Below, piece by piece: positions 16,833 through 26,915 of a stretch of DNA of 64,000 nucleotides (position 1 is its first letter; every line of letters begins with the position of its first letter). Under the pieces are notes generated by a model. The model saw only the letters and a program-made list of their open reading frames with translations, was not told the DNA's origin and did no database searches. The position numbers and the translations under genes are program-made. This stretch comes from Saprospiraceae bacterium. Its GTDB lineage: Bacteria; Bacteroidota; Bacteroidia; Chitinophagales; Saprospiraceae. The stretch spans positions 1-64,000 of the forward strand of contig JARGNR010000027.1 in the NCBI GenBank assembly GCA_029212405.1, read 5' to 3'.

Positions 16833-18410
16833 ATGGGTGAGTTAAAAGAAAAGTTTATTCAAGAAATAGCAGAAGGATATTCCTTTGATGGTGAATCTAT
16901 CATTTTAGGTGCTGCACAATTGGGAGATGAGGTGTTGACCGAAAATTTCATTCGTATTCCGCTGGAAACGTTGAATAGACATGGTTTGATTGCAGGTGCT
17001 ACTGGTACTGGTAAAACCAAAACATTACAAATATTAGCGGAGCAATTATCTGCAAAAGGAGTTCCTTCTTTAGTGATGGATGTAAAAGGTGATTTGAGTG
17101 GAATAGCAGTTGCTTCTGAAGGACACCCAAAAATTGATGAACGTCATGATAAAATTGGTTTTCCATTTATTCCAGATAACTCTCCAATTGAGTTTTTATC
17201 ATTGTCGGATGAAAAAGGAGCTCGATTAAGAGCAACAGTTTCTGAGTTTGGGCCTATTTTATTTTCTAAAATTTTAGAATTGAATGATACCCAACAAGGA
17301 ATAATCTCAGTCGTTTTCAAATACTGCGACGACAACCAGCTCGCACTGCTTGATTTGAAGGATATGAAAAAAGTGCTTCAGTATATTACTGGAGAGGGGA
17401 AAGCCGCTGTACAGGAAGAATATGGACGAATTTCAACATCCTCGGTAGGTACAATAATGCGAAAAATCATAGAACTTGAACAACAAGGAGCGGAAACTTT
17501 TTTCGGTGAGCGATCATTTGATGTGGATGATTTATGCAGAATTGATGAGCAAGGAAAAGGTATAATTTCCATCTTGAGGTTGACGGATATTCAAGATAAA
17601 CCAAAGTTATTTTCAACGTTTATGCTTCAAATTTTAGCTGAAATCTATTCAATCTTCCCAGAAGAAGGAGATATGGATCGTCCAAAATTGGCTATTTTTA
17701 TAGATGAAGCCCACTTGGTATTTGATAAGGCTTCTGACGCACTAATGGATCAAATCGAAGTGATTGTAAAACTTATTCGTTCCAAAGGGGTCGGATTATT
17801 TTTTGTAACACAGAATCCAACTGATATTCCAGACATTGTACTGAGTCAATTGGGATTGAAAATACAACATGCTCTCAGAGCATTTACTGCAAAGGATAGA
17901 AAAGCTATCAAATTGGCTGCACAAAATTATCCTATTACAGAATTTTACACCATTGATCAATTATTGACAGAGCTCGGGATTGGAGAAGCCATTGTTTCTG
18001 CATTAGATAGCAAAGGTAGGCCTACACCTTTGGCCCATACCTATTTGAGAGCACCTCAATCAAGAATGGATATTTTGACAACAAGAGAAATCAATAAAAT
18101 TGTCAAGGAGTCCTATCTAGTTGATAAATACAATGAAGATATTGATCGCGAAAGTGCTTATGAGATTCTTACGGGAAAAATTGAGGAAGCTCAGTCTATA
18201 GAAGCCCAAGAAAGACTTAGAGAACAAAATAAATCTGCGCGGAGAAGTTCTTCACGGAGAGAAAAGAGCACACTGGAAAAAGTATATAACAGTACTACAA
18301 CCAGACAAATAGGTAGGACGGTAGCTAGAGAATTGACCAGAGGTTTATTGGGAGTATTGGGTATTAAAACGACTCGACGAAGATCTCGTAGAAGAAAAAG
18401 CTGGTTCTAG
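16833..18410 (+). CDS. HerA-like ATPase (DUF853 / YjgR family)
   Basis: A 525-residue AAA-type ATPase of the HerA/FtsK superfamily. Walker A is GATGTGKT (residues 55-62), Walker B is LAIFIDEAHLVF (about 288-299), and a later sensor region reads GLFFVTQNPTDIP. These match the DUF853/YjgR group, whose function is not established. The C-terminus is very basic, with serine- and arginine-rich runs (SARRSSSRREKS, then TTRRRSRRRKSWF), suggesting nucleic-acid binding. No NurA-like nuclease gene is adjacent, so this is not the archaeal HerA-NurA arrangement. It is last in a two-gene unit and is followed by a clear terminator. Confidence 0.9.
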   Translation: MGELKEKFIQEIAEGYSFDGESIILGAAQLGDEVLTENFIRIPLETLNRHGLIAGATGTGKTKTLQILAEQLSAKGVPSLVMDVKGDLSGIAVASEGHPKIDERHDKIGFPFIPDNSPIEFLSLSDEKGARLRATVSEFGPILFSKILELNDTQQGIISVVFKYCDDNQLALLDLKDMKKVLQYITGEGKAAVQEEYGRISTSSVGTIMRKIIELEQQGAETFFGERSFDVDDLCRIDEQGKGIISILRLTDIQDKPKLFSTFMLQILAEIYSIFPEEGDMDRPKLAIFIDEAHLVFDKASDALMDQIEVIVKLIRSKGVGLFFVTQNPTDIPDIVLSQLGLKIQHALRAFTAKDRKAIKLAAQNYPITEFYTIDQLLTELGIGEAIVSALDSKGRPTPLAHTYLRAPQSRMDILTTREINKIVKESYLVDKYNEDIDRESAYEILTGKIEEAQSIEAQERLREQNKSARRSSSRREKSTLEKVYNSTTTRQIGRTVARELTRGLLGVLGIKTTRRRSRRRKSWF

Positions 18411-18460
18411 AAAAGCGAAATAGATGGATACTTGATCTAAATGAAACATATTATTCTATA

Positions 18461-18492
18461 AAAAAGAGCGGAATAAATCCCGCTCTTTTTTT
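18461..18492. terminator. Bidirectional intrinsic terminator
   Basis: AAAAAGAGCGG (18461-18471) pairs with CCGCTCTTTTT (18480-18490) around an eight-base loop, with further T residues after it. It lies between the convergent HerA-like and small lipoprotein genes and can serve both. Confidence 0.87.
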
Positions 18493-18493
18493 A

Positions 18494-18856
18494 TTATTTA
18501 CGTTTCAGGGTCAAAGTAAGGATAAATGCAGTCATCTTTATTTCATCACAATCATATTCTGTTACTTCATAAGAGAAGGACAGAGAAGCCGGAGGATCCT
18601 CACTAGACGATTTAATATTAATAGTCGAATTACCATCCAATGTGTAAGTTTTATCTTGAAGACTCACCCCATTGATTTCAGCTTCAAAAACATTATCAGG
18701 ATCATCCATTGTACCATCTGCATTGAATGTGATATCAGATCCATTTAGAGTCCATTCTCCGAGAATGATTTCATCTAATTCTGTTAATTCGCAATCTGAT
18801 CCGCAAGATGCAAATAGGGTAGTGGCTATGAATAAGCCCAGTAGTAATTTTTTCAT
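18494..18856 (-). CDS. Small lipoprotein, lipocalin-like
   Basis: A 120-residue predicted lipoprotein. The signal MKKLLLGLFIATTLFASCG contains a lipobox with the acylated cysteine at residue 18. The mature part starts with acidic residues, then LGEWTLNGSDITFNADGTM, the usual opening of the small Bacteroidota lipocalin-like domain. It ends with a strand pattern (KMTAFILTLTLKRK). Such proteins may bind hydrophobic ligands, but no function is known. It is a single-gene unit that ends at the shared terminator at 18461-18492. Confidence 0.8.
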   Translation of the reverse strand: MKKLLLGLFIATTLFASCGSDCELTELDEIILGEWTLNGSDITFNADGTMDDPDNVFEAEINGVSLQDKTYTLDGNSTINIKSSSEDPPASLSFSYEVTEYDCDEIKMTAFILTLTLKRK

Positions 18857-18920
18857 ATAATGTGGTTTTACTTGTTGATATTAACGCTAAAGATAGATTA
18901 AATCCAAGTTTTGCAGGATT

Positions 18921-20225
18921 TTAAGAATAATACTTTTTCATTTCATAATAATCTCTTACCCGGTTGTCTACTTTAATATCTCTCGGAGATATCGGTTTTT
19001 TTAAAATAATGCCATCAAATGTTCTGCATCTACTTAGTGCTACATAGGTTTGTCCATATTCAAATGCACCAGATCCTAGATCAATGATGACTTTATCAAA
19101 AGTTTTCCCTTGACTTTTATGGATCGTGATGGCCCATGCTAGTTTTACAGGGTATTGCTTGAATGTTCCTACAACATCTGTTTTTATAGTTCGTGGATTT
19201 GCAGGATCATTATTGTATCGGATGATTTCCCATTCCCATTTTTCCAATTCAAATGTCTTGGTATCTTCATACCCATCCAACACAGATACGATTATTTTAT
19301 TTGCAGATAACGACCGAACTATTCCAATGGAACCATTGACAAATCGCTTTTGCATATCATTTTTAAGAAACATAACCTGACTACCTTCCTTTAATTGCAA
19401 TACTGGATCAGTAGGGAAAAGTCTTGGATTAAATGAACCGTTGACATTGGCCGCATAACTAAATGGTTCTGTTGTCAGTTTATTAATCTGTTCATTATTA
19501 ATTTCGTCTGCTGTTTTATTTCTACTTGTCAAAGTGATATAGTACTCTGAATCTTCCGGAATCTCAACATGTCTCTCATTCAATTCTTCCATATCATCAT
19601 AATCAAAATGATTGAGTCTAATATTATCAAGAAGATTGATAAACTTCCGCTCATCTTGTCGGAAAACCTGATGTAATTCTATCATGGTGTATTCAAAGTC
19701 GGCTTGCAGAATTTCAGAAGAGAAAAAATATGGGCTTTCATAATGAGTAACAAAATGCCTTTTTTCAAAATCGCTTGCAATGACTGGTGGAAGCTGAAAT
19801 AAATCTCCAAAAAACACCATTTGGACTCCACCAAACGGAGCATCTATATCTCTATTTATTCGTAAGAAAATATCTATGTTGTCCATCATGTCTGCACGAA
19901 CCATTGATATTTCATCGATGACTATAACATCGACTTTTTTGTACATTCTGAAGTTTCTTCGCTTCTGAATATCAAATCTGTTTATCATTTTTGGTGGAAA
20001 GCCAAAGAAGGAGTGCAGGGTTTGGCCACGAACATTTAAAGCGGCAATTCCTGTTGGAGCCAATACGGCAATACGTTTTCTTGTGGTATTTCTGAATAAC
20101 TGTAAAAGGGTAGACTTTCCCGTCCCCGCTCTACCTGTTATAAATAAATTATCTCGTGTATTTTCTAATTGATCTAAAACCGATCGAAACTCATCACTTA
20201 AAGCCAAAGGTTGTTTTAGATCCAT
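18921..20225 (-). CDS. PIF1-like superfamily 1 DNA helicase
   Basis: A 434-residue SF1B helicase related to PIF1/RecD. The motifs occur in order: Walker A TGRAGTGKST (about residues 31-40), APTGIAALNV with LHSFFGFPP, Walker B VIVIDEISMVRADMMD, motif III FFGDLFQLPPV, and C-terminal LAWAITIHKSQGKTFDKV with TYVALSRCRTFDGI. It unwinds 5'-tailed DNA and may resolve G-quadruplex or stalled forks. It lacks the extra HRDC or WYL-type C-terminal domains seen in longer Bacteroidota relatives. It is encoded 23 bases downstream of the MCE gene; any shared function is doubtful. Confidence 0.92.
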   Translation of the reverse strand: MDLKQPLALSDEFRSVLDQLENTRDNLFITGRAGTGKSTLLQLFRNTTRKRIAVLAPTGIAALNVRGQTLHSFFGFPPKMINRFDIQKRRNFRMYKKVDVIVIDEISMVRADMMDNIDIFLRINRDIDAPFGGVQMVFFGDLFQLPPVIASDFEKRHFVTHYESPYFFSSEILQADFEYTMIELHQVFRQDERKFINLLDNIRLNHFDYDDMEELNERHVEIPEDSEYYITLTSRNKTADEINNEQINKLTTEPFSYAANVNGSFNPRLFPTDPVLQLKEGSQVMFLKNDMQKRFVNGSIGIVRSLSANKIIVSVLDGYEDTKTFELEKWEWEIIRYNNDPANPRTIKTDVVGTFKQYPVKLAWAITIHKSQGKTFDKVIIDLGSGAFEYGQTYVALSRCRTFDGIILKKPISPRDIKVDNRVRDYYEMKKYYS

Positions 20226-20248
20226 ACGAATGTTATTAGGCTTATTGA

Positions 20249-21313
20249 TTAATTTTTATCAAAAGCAGGGTCATTTTCTGGTTTCACATATGGGTCTTTA
20301 TTCTTCCCTCCAAACACAGAAACTTTTACATATCGACTTGGGTTCAAACGAAAATCTTGCAACAGCAATGACAAGTTTTTAGTAGTCATCTCAAGATTAT
20401 CATATAGCTTTTTATCATTGAGCAATTGTGCAAGGGTCCCATCTCCTGAATTCGCTTTCGTCAATACCGCATCTAAATCCTTCATTGCCTGATCAGCCGT
20501 TTTTAATGTTCCTTGAAGACTTTCAATAGTTTTTTGTGCAGATTCAATTGCCGCAGTAGAAGATGTCACTGTATTCCCAACATTTGCATCTTTCAATTGT
20601 GTCGATATCGCATTAAAGTTTTCCAACATAGAAGTTATTTGCTCATTATTAGCAGATAAATTACCAGTTATAGAACTCATATTATCAATAGTTTTTGTCA
20701 AACTTCTTGCAGACTTAGAGAGAATATCATTTGTGGTGGCAGTCAATTTTGTCATATTTTCCATTGTAGCCTGCAGCTCAAACAATGTTTTATTGATAGC
20801 TCCTTCTCCGCCTTCTGCCCCCAATTCACTTAATGCATTTGTAAATTCACTCCCTAGTACAGAAGCATATTCTTTCACCTCATCTGTATTTCCACCCAAC
20901 ATAGATTCTATCATACCAATTTCAGAACCATCAAAGTGATCTCCAGTTTTTGCACAATCTGGACCTGTACATTGCTTATCAAATACAATACTGATTGCTT
21001 TTCCTGAGACTAGACCATCGCTTCGCATAACTACTGTGGCGTCTTTCGGAATTTTGTAGTCATTCTCCACGTAAAATCGAACTAATATTTCTCTGAGATT
21101 GTCTGTATTCAAGCTGATGTTCAAAACAGATCCTACCTTATAACCATTGATATAGACAGGAGAAGATTCTGTAAGCTGAGTTACATCTTCAAAACTTGTA
21201 TTAAACGTGTAAGATTTTGCTAACAAATTCTCACCCTTTATATATGTGTATCCCCAAATCGCAATAATTAATACTACGAAAGCGAAGGCTCCAATTTTTA
21301 TTTCTCTGGACAT
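20249..21313 (-). CDS. MlaD/MCE domain protein
   Basis: An inner-membrane anchored periplasmic protein of 354 residues. One N-terminal transmembrane helix (IGAFAFVVLIIAIWGYTYIKG, trimmed to about residues 6-25) precedes a single MCE domain (about 36-115; YTFNTSFEDVTQLTESSPV, INGYKVGSVLNI). Residues 150-300 are predicted alpha-helical with many polar heptads, the tunnel-forming part of MCE hexamers. MCE proteins carry phospholipids between membranes; the ATPase and permease (MlaF, MlaE) are not in this window. The order amidase-MCE with lptD divergent is common in Bacteroidota and links it to outer-membrane upkeep. Confidence 0.88.
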   Translation of the reverse strand: MSREIKIGAFAFVVLIIAIWGYTYIKGENLLAKSYTFNTSFEDVTQLTESSPVYINGYKVGSVLNISLNTDNLREILVRFYVENDYKIPKDATVVMRSDGLVSGKAISIVFDKQCTGPDCAKTGDHFDGSEIGMIESMLGGNTDEVKEYASVLGSEFTNALSELGAEGGEGAINKTLFELQATMENMTKLTATTNDILSKSARSLTKTIDNMSSITGNLSANNEQITSMLENFNAISTQLKDANVGNTVTSSTAAIESAQKTIESLQGTLKTADQAMKDLDAVLTKANSGDGTLAQLLNDKKLYDNLEMTTKNLSLLLQDFRLNPSRYVKVSVFGGKNKDPYVKPENDPAFDKN

Positions 21314-21489
21314 TAGTATTCGTCTCTAGTTATTTAAATAGTAGTAAAGATTAAATCAAGTAAGTAAACTCCAATAGACTACAATTTGTTTAATCATTTT
21401 CAGCGCGCAAATTTAGTAAACTTCTATGAGCTTATTGTTTAATATGTGATCATATTACCTTTATACCAAATTATTAACTATTTGAAATC

Positions 21490-22644
21490 TTATTTTGTAA
21501 CTGACTTATCAAAAGATTTTACAAACGCATCAGGGAAACCATCATTTTTTAGTTGTTGACATGCGTCTATTGCTTGTTCTTTATTATTAAAAAATCCTAC
21601 TGCATATTTATACAGTCCACGATCCTCATTCTTAATTAATGTTCCATGTTTGGACAAGTTAGTTGACAAATTAAAATCAATTGGCTTGCTGAATGCCCCC
21701 ACTTGAATAATAAACTTATCTGTGTCTTCAGTTTGGCTGATTTCAACTACTTCTTGGGGTATGTCATTGGATATATCGTTATCAAAATATAAAACGATTC
21801 CCTTACTGATTGAGGAGGCCATTTCTATTTGTCCTTTTTCACTCATTAAGTATTTCTCTTCCTGTGGGTTACTCAAGAAACCAGTTTCAACCAAGACAGA
21901 GGGCATCGTAGCTTGTCTAAGAACAACAAATCCAGCCTGTTTGACTCCCCGACTTTTGGTTTTCTTTCTTTTTGACAGGTATGATTCTACATTGGATGCC
22001 AATTCAATACTTCGATCAAGGTATATATTTTGAAACATGGATAAGAGAATATGACCAACAGGAGAATTTGGATCGTAGCCTTCATAATTACTTTCATACT
22101 CATTTTCTAATAAAACTGAGCTATTTTCACGTTTCGCTACATTCAAGTTTTCTTCTGCTCTATGCAATCCCATAACAAACGTTTCTGTACCGCAGACATG
22201 TGGGTTGGAAACGTAATTACAATGAATGGAGATAAATAAATCCGCTTTTTCCTGATTTGCCAGATGTATCCTTTTATGGAGCGGAATGAATACATCTTTT
22301 GTTCGCGTATAAATTACCGTTAAATTGGGATCTTTGACTTTAAGATCATTTCCGATTTTCAAGGCGATTTCCAGCGCAATGGATTTTTCTTTCGACTTTT
22401 TACCCAATGCTCCTGGATCATGACCTCCATGACCTGCATCAATGACAACTATATCTTTTCCATCAAATCTGTGGTTTACAAATTCAATTTCATGTATTTC
22501 GGTTACTATATGATTATGAACAAGACAAAGATCAGATTCATTTTTATCATAATTTAAAATATCTTTAACGCTGGCAATTAAATTTATTGATGGCAAAAAG
22601 CACACTAATAGCGTTAGACATTTGATCGTTTGTTTTATCGACAT
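21490..22644 (-). CDS. N-acetylmuramoyl-L-alanine amidase with C-terminal SPOR domain
   Basis: A periplasmic zinc amidase (Amidase_3) that removes stem peptides from peptidoglycan during cell separation. A signal peptide (TIKCLTLLVCFLPSINLIAS) is followed by the catalytic domain: IVVIDAGHGGHDPGA with the first zinc histidine, EKSIALEIALKIG with the glutamate ligand, FISIHCNY with the second histidine, and the catalytic glutamate in VLVETGFLSN. The C-terminal about 70 residues (KFIIQVGAFSKP, GLYKYAVGFF, AIDACQQLKNDGF) form a SPOR domain that targets denuded glycan at the septum. I chose the ATG at 22644; the frame continues 14 codons upstream without signal-like sequence. Confidence 0.93.
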   Translation of the reverse strand: MSIKQTIKCLTLLVCFLPSINLIASVKDILNYDKNESDLCLVHNHIVTEIHEIEFVNHRFDGKDIVVIDAGHGGHDPGALGKKSKEKSIALEIALKIGNDLKVKDPNLTVIYTRTKDVFIPLHKRIHLANQEKADLFISIHCNYVSNPHVCGTETFVMGLHRAEENLNVAKRENSSVLLENEYESNYEGYDPNSPVGHILLSMFQNIYLDRSIELASNVESYLSKRKKTKSRGVKQAGFVVLRQATMPSVLVETGFLSNPQEEKYLMSEKGQIEMASSISKGIVLYFDNDISNDIPQEVVEISQTEDTDKFIIQVGAFSKPIDFNLSTNLSKHGTLIKNEDRGLYKYAVGFFNNKEQAIDACQQLKNDGFPDAFVKSFDKSVTK

Positions 22645-22718
22645 CTGAGTCCTTTGATTTATTTTTGCATTTTTGAATACAATCATTGGTAAATATATAA
22701 AAATTCTATATAATAAAC

Positions 22719-25454
22719 TTGAAATTAACTCATTACATAGTATTAGTTATTATAATGTGTTTTGGTCAGAATCTTTCTGGTCAAGAAGTAGATAGTTTAT
22801 TGAAAAAGGAAAGGATCACTGATACTACATTAGTTAAAAAGGATACCATCCCATTTTCATTTCCAAGTGATTCATTGCAGAGTGATATTCTAACGAGAGA
22901 TTCTCCTAGTACAGTATCTAATCCTACGTCGGATGTTAAAATTTCAAAAGATGGACTCGACGATATAATTGATTATGGATCAACGGATAGTAGTTATGTA
23001 GATTTAAAAGAAAACCAGATTCACTTATTTGGAAATGCCTTTGTAAAATATAAAGAATATGATCTTAAAGCGGGTTATATTATTTTCGACTTTGATGACA
23101 ACGAAGCTTCTGCTTTTCGATTAAAAAATGCATTGGGGATAATGGAGCAAAAGCCTGATTTTACAGATGGAACAAATAAATTCAAATCCAATGGATTGCG
23201 TTTTAATTTCAAAACCAATAAAGGATTAATTTATGATGCAATAACACAAGAGGGAGAATTTACCATACACGGCACAAAGACGAAATTTGTAAGTAAAGAT
23301 TCTGATTCCACTTCCGTAGATGATCAAATCTTTAATGAACATGCCCTTATTACAACCTGTGATGCTGATCATCCTCATTATGGGATTCACTCTTTAAAAC
23401 TTAAGGTTATTCCTGGTAAATTAGCCATCATTGGACTATCTCAACTAGAAATAATGGGGATTCCAACACCTGTAGTGTTACCGTTTGGATTTTTCCCGCT
23501 GGTGGAAGGAAGATCATCAGGATTAATATTCCCAAGTGATTATGAATACAATGAACAGTTAGGACTTGGGTTTCGTGAAATTGGCTACTATTTTCCGATT
23601 AACGATTACTTTGATCTGCGGGTGACTGGTGATATATATACCAGAGGTACACACCGAATCAATATTCGATCTAATTATAAAAAACGATACAAGCACAAAG
23701 GAAACATCAAATTTAGCTATGCCAATAATATCGGTGAAAGCTCTGTAGATGCGAGTAGAACATCCAACAAGGCATTTAGCTTAACAATCAGCCATGATCA
23801 AGATTCCAAGGCTCATCCTTATAGAAAAATTGGTGGATCTATTAATTTATCTACCAATAGATTTGACCAAGTAAATTCAACCTCATTTGAGAATGTTGTT
23901 AATAATAAAATACGTTCCAATTTCTTCTATAAGCATTCCATGCCTGGCACACCGTTTTCGTTCAGTGCCAATTTTGCGCATAATCAGGATAACAATACGA
24001 GAAAGGTAGACATCACCTTACCAGATGTTGCCTTAAGAATGAATACGATATATCCGTTCAAATCAAATAGAGGAGGGGAAGAAAAATGGTTTGAAAAGAT
24101 AAATGTACGTTATGACGCAAAGTTTAAAAATTATGTTGAGGCTACGGATACTACTTTGTTTACTAGTGAAACCCTTGATAATTTGCAAACTGGATTGAGT
24201 CATAATGCAAACGCAGGTGCCAGTTTTAATGCACTTAAGTATTTTAATATTACCACCAGCGCTGATTTTGAGCAATTTGTATTCACCAGGACTCAACGAA
24301 GAGAATTGGATCCAACGTTAATTTTGGATACCATTGGATATGAGTTCAATCAGGTGAGAGATAGTACTGCCATTATCGATACGACATACGGAACAGTGAA
24401 TCAGTTCTATGAAAATGGATTGGCATCATTGGAAAAATTTAATCTAAGCGTCAATGTTGCCACTCAATTATTTGCAACAAAAAGGTTTAGCAAGGGGTGG
24501 CTGCGTGGTTTGAGGCATACTATGAAGCCGTCAATTGGTTTCACTTATTCTCCTGATACTGAAAGTAAATATGAAAGGGAAGTTTTGCTATCCTCTGATC
24601 CCAATCGTTCCGATGAGATTGATAGCTATAATCCATTTCGTGGAGGGGCATTTAATCCTTCATTGAGTCAAGAACAAATGGCATTGACCTATAGAATTGC
24701 CAATCTATTTGAAGGTAAATATTATTCTAAAGCAGATAGCACAGAAAAGAAGTTTAAATTATTGAACAATCTCAACATCGATGGTAGATATAATTTTGCT
24801 GCCGATAGTCTTAAGTTTTCACCTTTAAACATTAGAGGAAACACTTCTTTCTTCAAAGGTATAACAAGTATAAACTTTAGAGCTACCTATAATTTTTATA
24901 AGAAAGATGAAAATGGTAGATTAATTAATACGACTGTTTGGAGTAAAGATAGAAGACCTTTAGAGTTTGATAATTTTAATATTACTGTTTCGAACGGGTT
25001 AACTCTGGCTCAGATTCGTGAATTCTTTGGTGCTTCTAAAAAAACTGCAAAAAGAGATCCCAATGCAAGTCAAGGTAAGTCCAAAGTATCTTTGGGTGAA
25101 TGGGTAGATAATTTTAGATTCAGTCACTCTTTTGATTACATTATACGAAGAGAAAATGATGGGAGAGACACTTCTTTTGTTAGGGCACATTCCATTAAAG
25201 TTTCAGGAAGAGTACAATTGACCGACAGTTGGAATATGTCTGTAAATAATATTTCCTACGACTTAGTCAATAAGTCTTTTGTCTATCCTCAATTTTCTTT
25301 AAGTAGAGATTTACATTGTTGGACGATGCAATTTACTTGGACTCCCGCTATTGAGGTATACAGCTTTTTTATTGGTGTAAAATCAAATTCATTAAGCTTC
25401 TTAAAGTACAATTATGGTCAACGAAATGCAGGTCGACTGACCAATTTTAGATAA
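22719..25454 (+). CDS. lptD: LPS assembly protein LptD
   Basis: A 911-residue outer-membrane protein inserting LPS into the outer leaflet. It has a signal peptide (MKLTHYIVLVIIMCFGQ, cleavage about LSG-Q), an acidic linker, and an N-terminal LptA/OstA-like beta-jellyroll region (about residues 85-220). That region is followed by the Bacteroidota LptD signature GIPTPVVLPFGFFPL and a long C-terminal beta barrel rich in aromatic strands. The start codon must be TTG at 22719: the next in-frame ATG falls inside the hydrophobic core and would destroy the signal peptide. It is divergent from the amidase-MCE unit with a 74-base gap. LptE is not seen nearby. Confidence 0.9.
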   Translation: MKLTHYIVLVIIMCFGQNLSGQEVDSLLKKERITDTTLVKKDTIPFSFPSDSLQSDILTRDSPSTVSNPTSDVKISKDGLDDIIDYGSTDSSYVDLKENQIHLFGNAFVKYKEYDLKAGYIIFDFDDNEASAFRLKNALGIMEQKPDFTDGTNKFKSNGLRFNFKTNKGLIYDAITQEGEFTIHGTKTKFVSKDSDSTSVDDQIFNEHALITTCDADHPHYGIHSLKLKVIPGKLAIIGLSQLEIMGIPTPVVLPFGFFPLVEGRSSGLIFPSDYEYNEQLGLGFREIGYYFPINDYFDLRVTGDIYTRGTHRINIRSNYKKRYKHKGNIKFSYANNIGESSVDASRTSNKAFSLTISHDQDSKAHPYRKIGGSINLSTNRFDQVNSTSFENVVNNKIRSNFFYKHSMPGTPFSFSANFAHNQDNNTRKVDITLPDVALRMNTIYPFKSNRGGEEKWFEKINVRYDAKFKNYVEATDTTLFTSETLDNLQTGLSHNANAGASFNALKYFNITTSADFEQFVFTRTQRRELDPTLILDTIGYEFNQVRDSTAIIDTTYGTVNQFYENGLASLEKFNLSVNVATQLFATKRFSKGWLRGLRHTMKPSIGFTYSPDTESKYEREVLLSSDPNRSDEIDSYNPFRGGAFNPSLSQEQMALTYRIANLFEGKYYSKADSTEKKFKLLNNLNIDGRYNFAADSLKFSPLNIRGNTSFFKGITSINFRATYNFYKKDENGRLINTTVWSKDRRPLEFDNFNITVSNGLTLAQIREFFGASKKTAKRDPNASQGKSKVSLGEWVDNFRFSHSFDYIIRRENDGRDTSFVRAHSIKVSGRVQLTDSWNMSVNNISYDLVNKSFVYPQFSLSRDLHCWTMQFTWTPAIEVYSFFIGVKSNSLSFLKYNYGQRNAGRLTNFR

Positions 25455-25592
25455 AGAGTATTGGATAAGTGTGTCTAAATTTGATAGCGCATTAATCTAT
25501 ATCATTACAAAATGAAGAACTGTATTACTTCTCTAATCCCTAACCACTCCTAATTTAGATTTCTTAATATTCTTTCTCAATAGCAGAAAAGA

Positions 25593-26903
25593 TCATATTA
25601 CATACACCTTAACTTTCTTTTTCTTGAGCCGAGCCCCATTGACCTTTTCAATCAGTTTATTCATTTTTTTAGAACGTACGGCAACAAACGAACAATCATT
25701 TTTAAGTTCAATCATTCCTAAGTTCTCTGACTTAACATCTGCTTGTTTGACAAATAACCCAACAATATCTCCTTTAGAAATCTTGTCTTTTCGTCCACCA
25801 CTTATAAAAAGTGTTTGCCAAGGAGATTTAGTGATTTCTTGTTGTTCAATTACATTTAGTTCTGGCAACGACCCAATAAAATCTGGTAGAACTTCATCTT
25901 CCCATTTCAGGACTATGGCTTGTCCTTCTTTATGCATTCTGGCAGTTCTTCCATTTCTATGCGTAAACTCTTGACTTCTATGCGGTAGGTGATAGTGAAT
26001 GATAAACTTAATCTCAGGGACATCAATACCCCGAGCTGCAAGATCTGTCGCTATCAAAAGTTGATGCGTACCATTTCTAAATTTGATCAAGGCTCTTTCT
26101 CTTTCAATTTGTTCCATTCCACCATAGAATGTCCCGTGATCAATTTCATTTTCCTCTAAATATTTGCTTACTCGTTGGATTGAATCCTTGTAATTACAAA
26201 AAATAATTCCAGGTTGATTCCCTAAATGCCGTATGGTATGAACTAGGGTTTCCAATTTATCTTTTTGAGGTGAAACAACTGCTGAAACTTTTAGTGCTGC
26301 TATTTTTTGATCTAAAAAATTAATTTCTAGGGGATTTTCAACACCAACAAATTCTGGAATTTCTACATCTTTGGTAGCAGAAGTGAGTACAATCTTTTGA
26401 CGATGTTCGACCGCCTCACACAATTCACCCATGTCTTCTTCAAAACCTATTTCTAACGACTTATCAAATTCATCTAGCACTAAAAATCGGATTGTAGATG
26501 GATCAAATGTATTTCTTCGCATATGATCTGCAATTCTACCTGGAGTTCCTATTAAGATTCCAGGAGTCTTCTTTAATTCTAATTTATCTTTTGAAATGGG
26601 TCTTCCTCCATACACTACATTTGTCTTGATTCCTGTTCCCATCTCCCGTGTCACTTGCTCAATTTGAATCGCTAATTCTCTTGAAGGGGCAACAATCAAA
26701 AGTTGAACACCAGGCTGATTCATATCAATTTCAGAAATAAGTGGAAGTAAAAAAGCGAGTGTCTTCCCTGTTCCTGTCGGAGAGAGTAATATTGTTTCGG
26801 AGCTGGAATGAATGGCTAATTGTGCATTTTCTTGCATCTCATTCAACTCAGAAATATTGAGCTTGTCCAAGATCTCTCTCTTGTTCTTCATCTTTTTCAT
26901 CAT
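25593..26903 (-). CDS. DEAD-box type RNA helicase with DbpA-like C-terminal domain
   Basis: An SF2 ATP-dependent RNA helicase of about 436 residues. Motif Q and Walker A (LSPTGTGKTLAFLLPL) lie near the N-terminus, followed by GTPGRI, box II VLDEFDKSLE (DEFD instead of DEAD) and LTSAT. The C-terminal lobe has TDLAARGIDVPEI and HRNGRTARM. The last about 70 residues (KGDIVGLFVKQADV, SFVAVRSKKM, LKKKKVKVYVI) fit the DbpA RNA-binding domain, which in E. coli binds 23S rRNA hairpin 92. A role in ribosome assembly is likely. I chose the ATG at 26903; longer readings begin inside the promoter box. Confidence 0.9.
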   Translation of the reverse strand: MMKKMKNKREILDKLNISELNEMQENAQLAIHSSSETILLSPTGTGKTLAFLLPLISEIDMNQPGVQLLIVAPSRELAIQIEQVTREMGTGIKTNVVYGGRPISKDKLELKKTPGILIGTPGRIADHMRRNTFDPSTIRFLVLDEFDKSLEIGFEEDMGELCEAVEHRQKIVLTSATKDVEIPEFVGVENPLEINFLDQKIAALKVSAVVSPQKDKLETLVHTIRHLGNQPGIIFCNYKDSIQRVSKYLEENEIDHGTFYGGMEQIERERALIKFRNGTHQLLIATDLAARGIDVPEIKFIIHYHLPHRSQEFTHRNGRTARMHKEGQAIVLKWEDEVLPDFIGSLPELNVIEQQEITKSPWQTLFISGGRKDKISKGDIVGLFVKQADVKSENLGMIELKNDCSFVAVRSKKMNKLIEKVNGARLKKKKVKVYVI

Positions 26904-26907
26904 GGCG

Positions 26908-26915
26908 CAAAAGTA
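26908..26915 (-). promoter_or_regulatory. Bacteroidota -7 box abutting the helicase start
   Basis: On the minus strand TACTTTTG matches TAnnTTTG and ends only four bases before the ATG at 26903. The wider string TACTTTTGCGCC is identical to that upstream of ndk (30658-30669). If this is the active promoter the mRNA is nearly leaderless. Confidence 0.6.

Noticed and set aside
16833-18410. HerA-like ATPase as part of an antiphage system (HerA-Sir2/DUF4297 type)
   Set aside because: It has the YjgR/DUF853 motifs and its neighbours are a metabolic dehydrogenase and a small lipoprotein; no effector gene is adjacent.
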